Shown here one piece after another: positions 63,941 through 64,000 of a DNA stretch of 64,000 bases. Source of the DNA: Marinobacterium ramblicola. GTDB taxonomy: Bacteria; Pseudomonadota; Gammaproteobacteria; Pseudomonadales; Balneatricaceae. The notes beneath the pieces are model-generated. The model was given only the letters and a program-made list of their open reading frames with translations, was not told where the DNA came from and did no database searches. The stretch lies in assembly GCF_019084545.1 (NCBI RefSeq), contig NZ_JAHREP010000008.1:112095-176094 (forward strand), written 5' to 3'. Every line of letters begins with the position of its first letter. Position 1 is the first letter of the stretch. A program made the translations under genes and the position numbers.

Positions 63941-64000
63941 TTTGAGAATTTCACTAAAAAACCGTGATGTCCATAGTAAAACTTCTGGATTTGAGTTTGT
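63935..64000 (-). CDS. C-terminal end of the next cassette gene (partial)
   Basis: A minus-strand frame open from the window edge, ending SNPEVLLWTSRFFSEILKI, stops at a TAA inside the ATATAAC box of attC site 3. Cassette genes usually end this way. Only about 21 codons are visible, so no function can be given. Confidence 0.4.
   Translation of the reverse strand, partial: TNSNPEVLLWTSRFFSEILKI

Larger units (their letters stand above)
60995..64000 (-). mobile_element. Integron gene-cassette array (right edge open)
   Basis: Three sites of 84-90 bp with attC architecture (61420-61503, 62071-62157, 63851-63940) divide this stretch into cassettes. Each site begins, on the minus strand, with a (Y)TAAC box and ends with GTTAGG(G/T) or GTTATGT, with internal inverse pairing. 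Gene stop codons fall in the (C)CTAAC boxes. The array reads on the minus strand, so the integrase should lie right of 64000. Base composition drops noticeably for part of it. The left limit is approximate. Confidence 0.75.

Overview
The window reads like the chromosome of a moderately GC-rich, free-living Gammaproteobacterium. This is inferred from the gene set: RapA, MtfA, DctB/DctD with a TAXI-TRAP uptake system, HD-GYP and class III cyclase signalling, a YhaJ/DoxX/pirin cluster, entericidin and SemiSWEET. A Chromatiales-like organism is my best guess, but nothing here fixes the species. No rRNA, tRNA or CRISPR array was recognised.

Region by region. 1-8.7 kb: a minus-strand type I-G (formerly I-U) CRISPR-Cas operon in the order WYL regulator, cas3, csx17, csb1, csb2, cas4(-cas1). 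It is cut by the left edge, so cas1, cas2 and the array should lie further left. 8.8-19.9 kb: a gamma-glutamylcyclotransferase-like protein, a membrane patatin paired with a large diheme cytochrome, a LysE exporter, a VOC protein, a DUF411 lipoprotein with a Cys-rich secreted partner, RapA and MtfA. 20-21.8 kb: a SMC/OLD-like ATPase overlapping a TOPRIM-like gene, a candidate two-gene defence system. 21.9-34 kb: AlaC, an Aer-like chemoreceptor, a complete dctBD-TAXI-TRAP locus with a recognisable sigma-54 promoter, TrmH and prephenate dehydratase. 34-44.3 kb: a candidate small RNA, an HD-GYP phosphodiesterase, then a group suggesting an envelope-linked cyclic nucleotide circuit (CHASE2 cyclase, GAF-GspE ATPase, metallo-beta-lactamase phosphodiesterase-like protein, FecR protein, TPR-barrel protein). 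44.7-60.7 kb: transporters and regulators, GAPDH, and a DMT transporter split by a complete IS1634-type insertion sequence with 6-bp target duplications.

The right edge (about 61-64 kb) is the most unusual part. Three attC sites, all canonical on the minus strand, mark it as an integron gene-cassette array whose integrase should lie beyond the right edge. Its cassettes carry a GFA-family protein, a yefM-yoeB toxin-antitoxin pair running against the array, and an AT-rich unit of an AbiGi-like and an AbiTii-like gene. The window therefore holds at least three separate defence-related loci: type I-G CRISPR-Cas, the ATPase/TOPRIM pair, and the Abi and TA cassettes.
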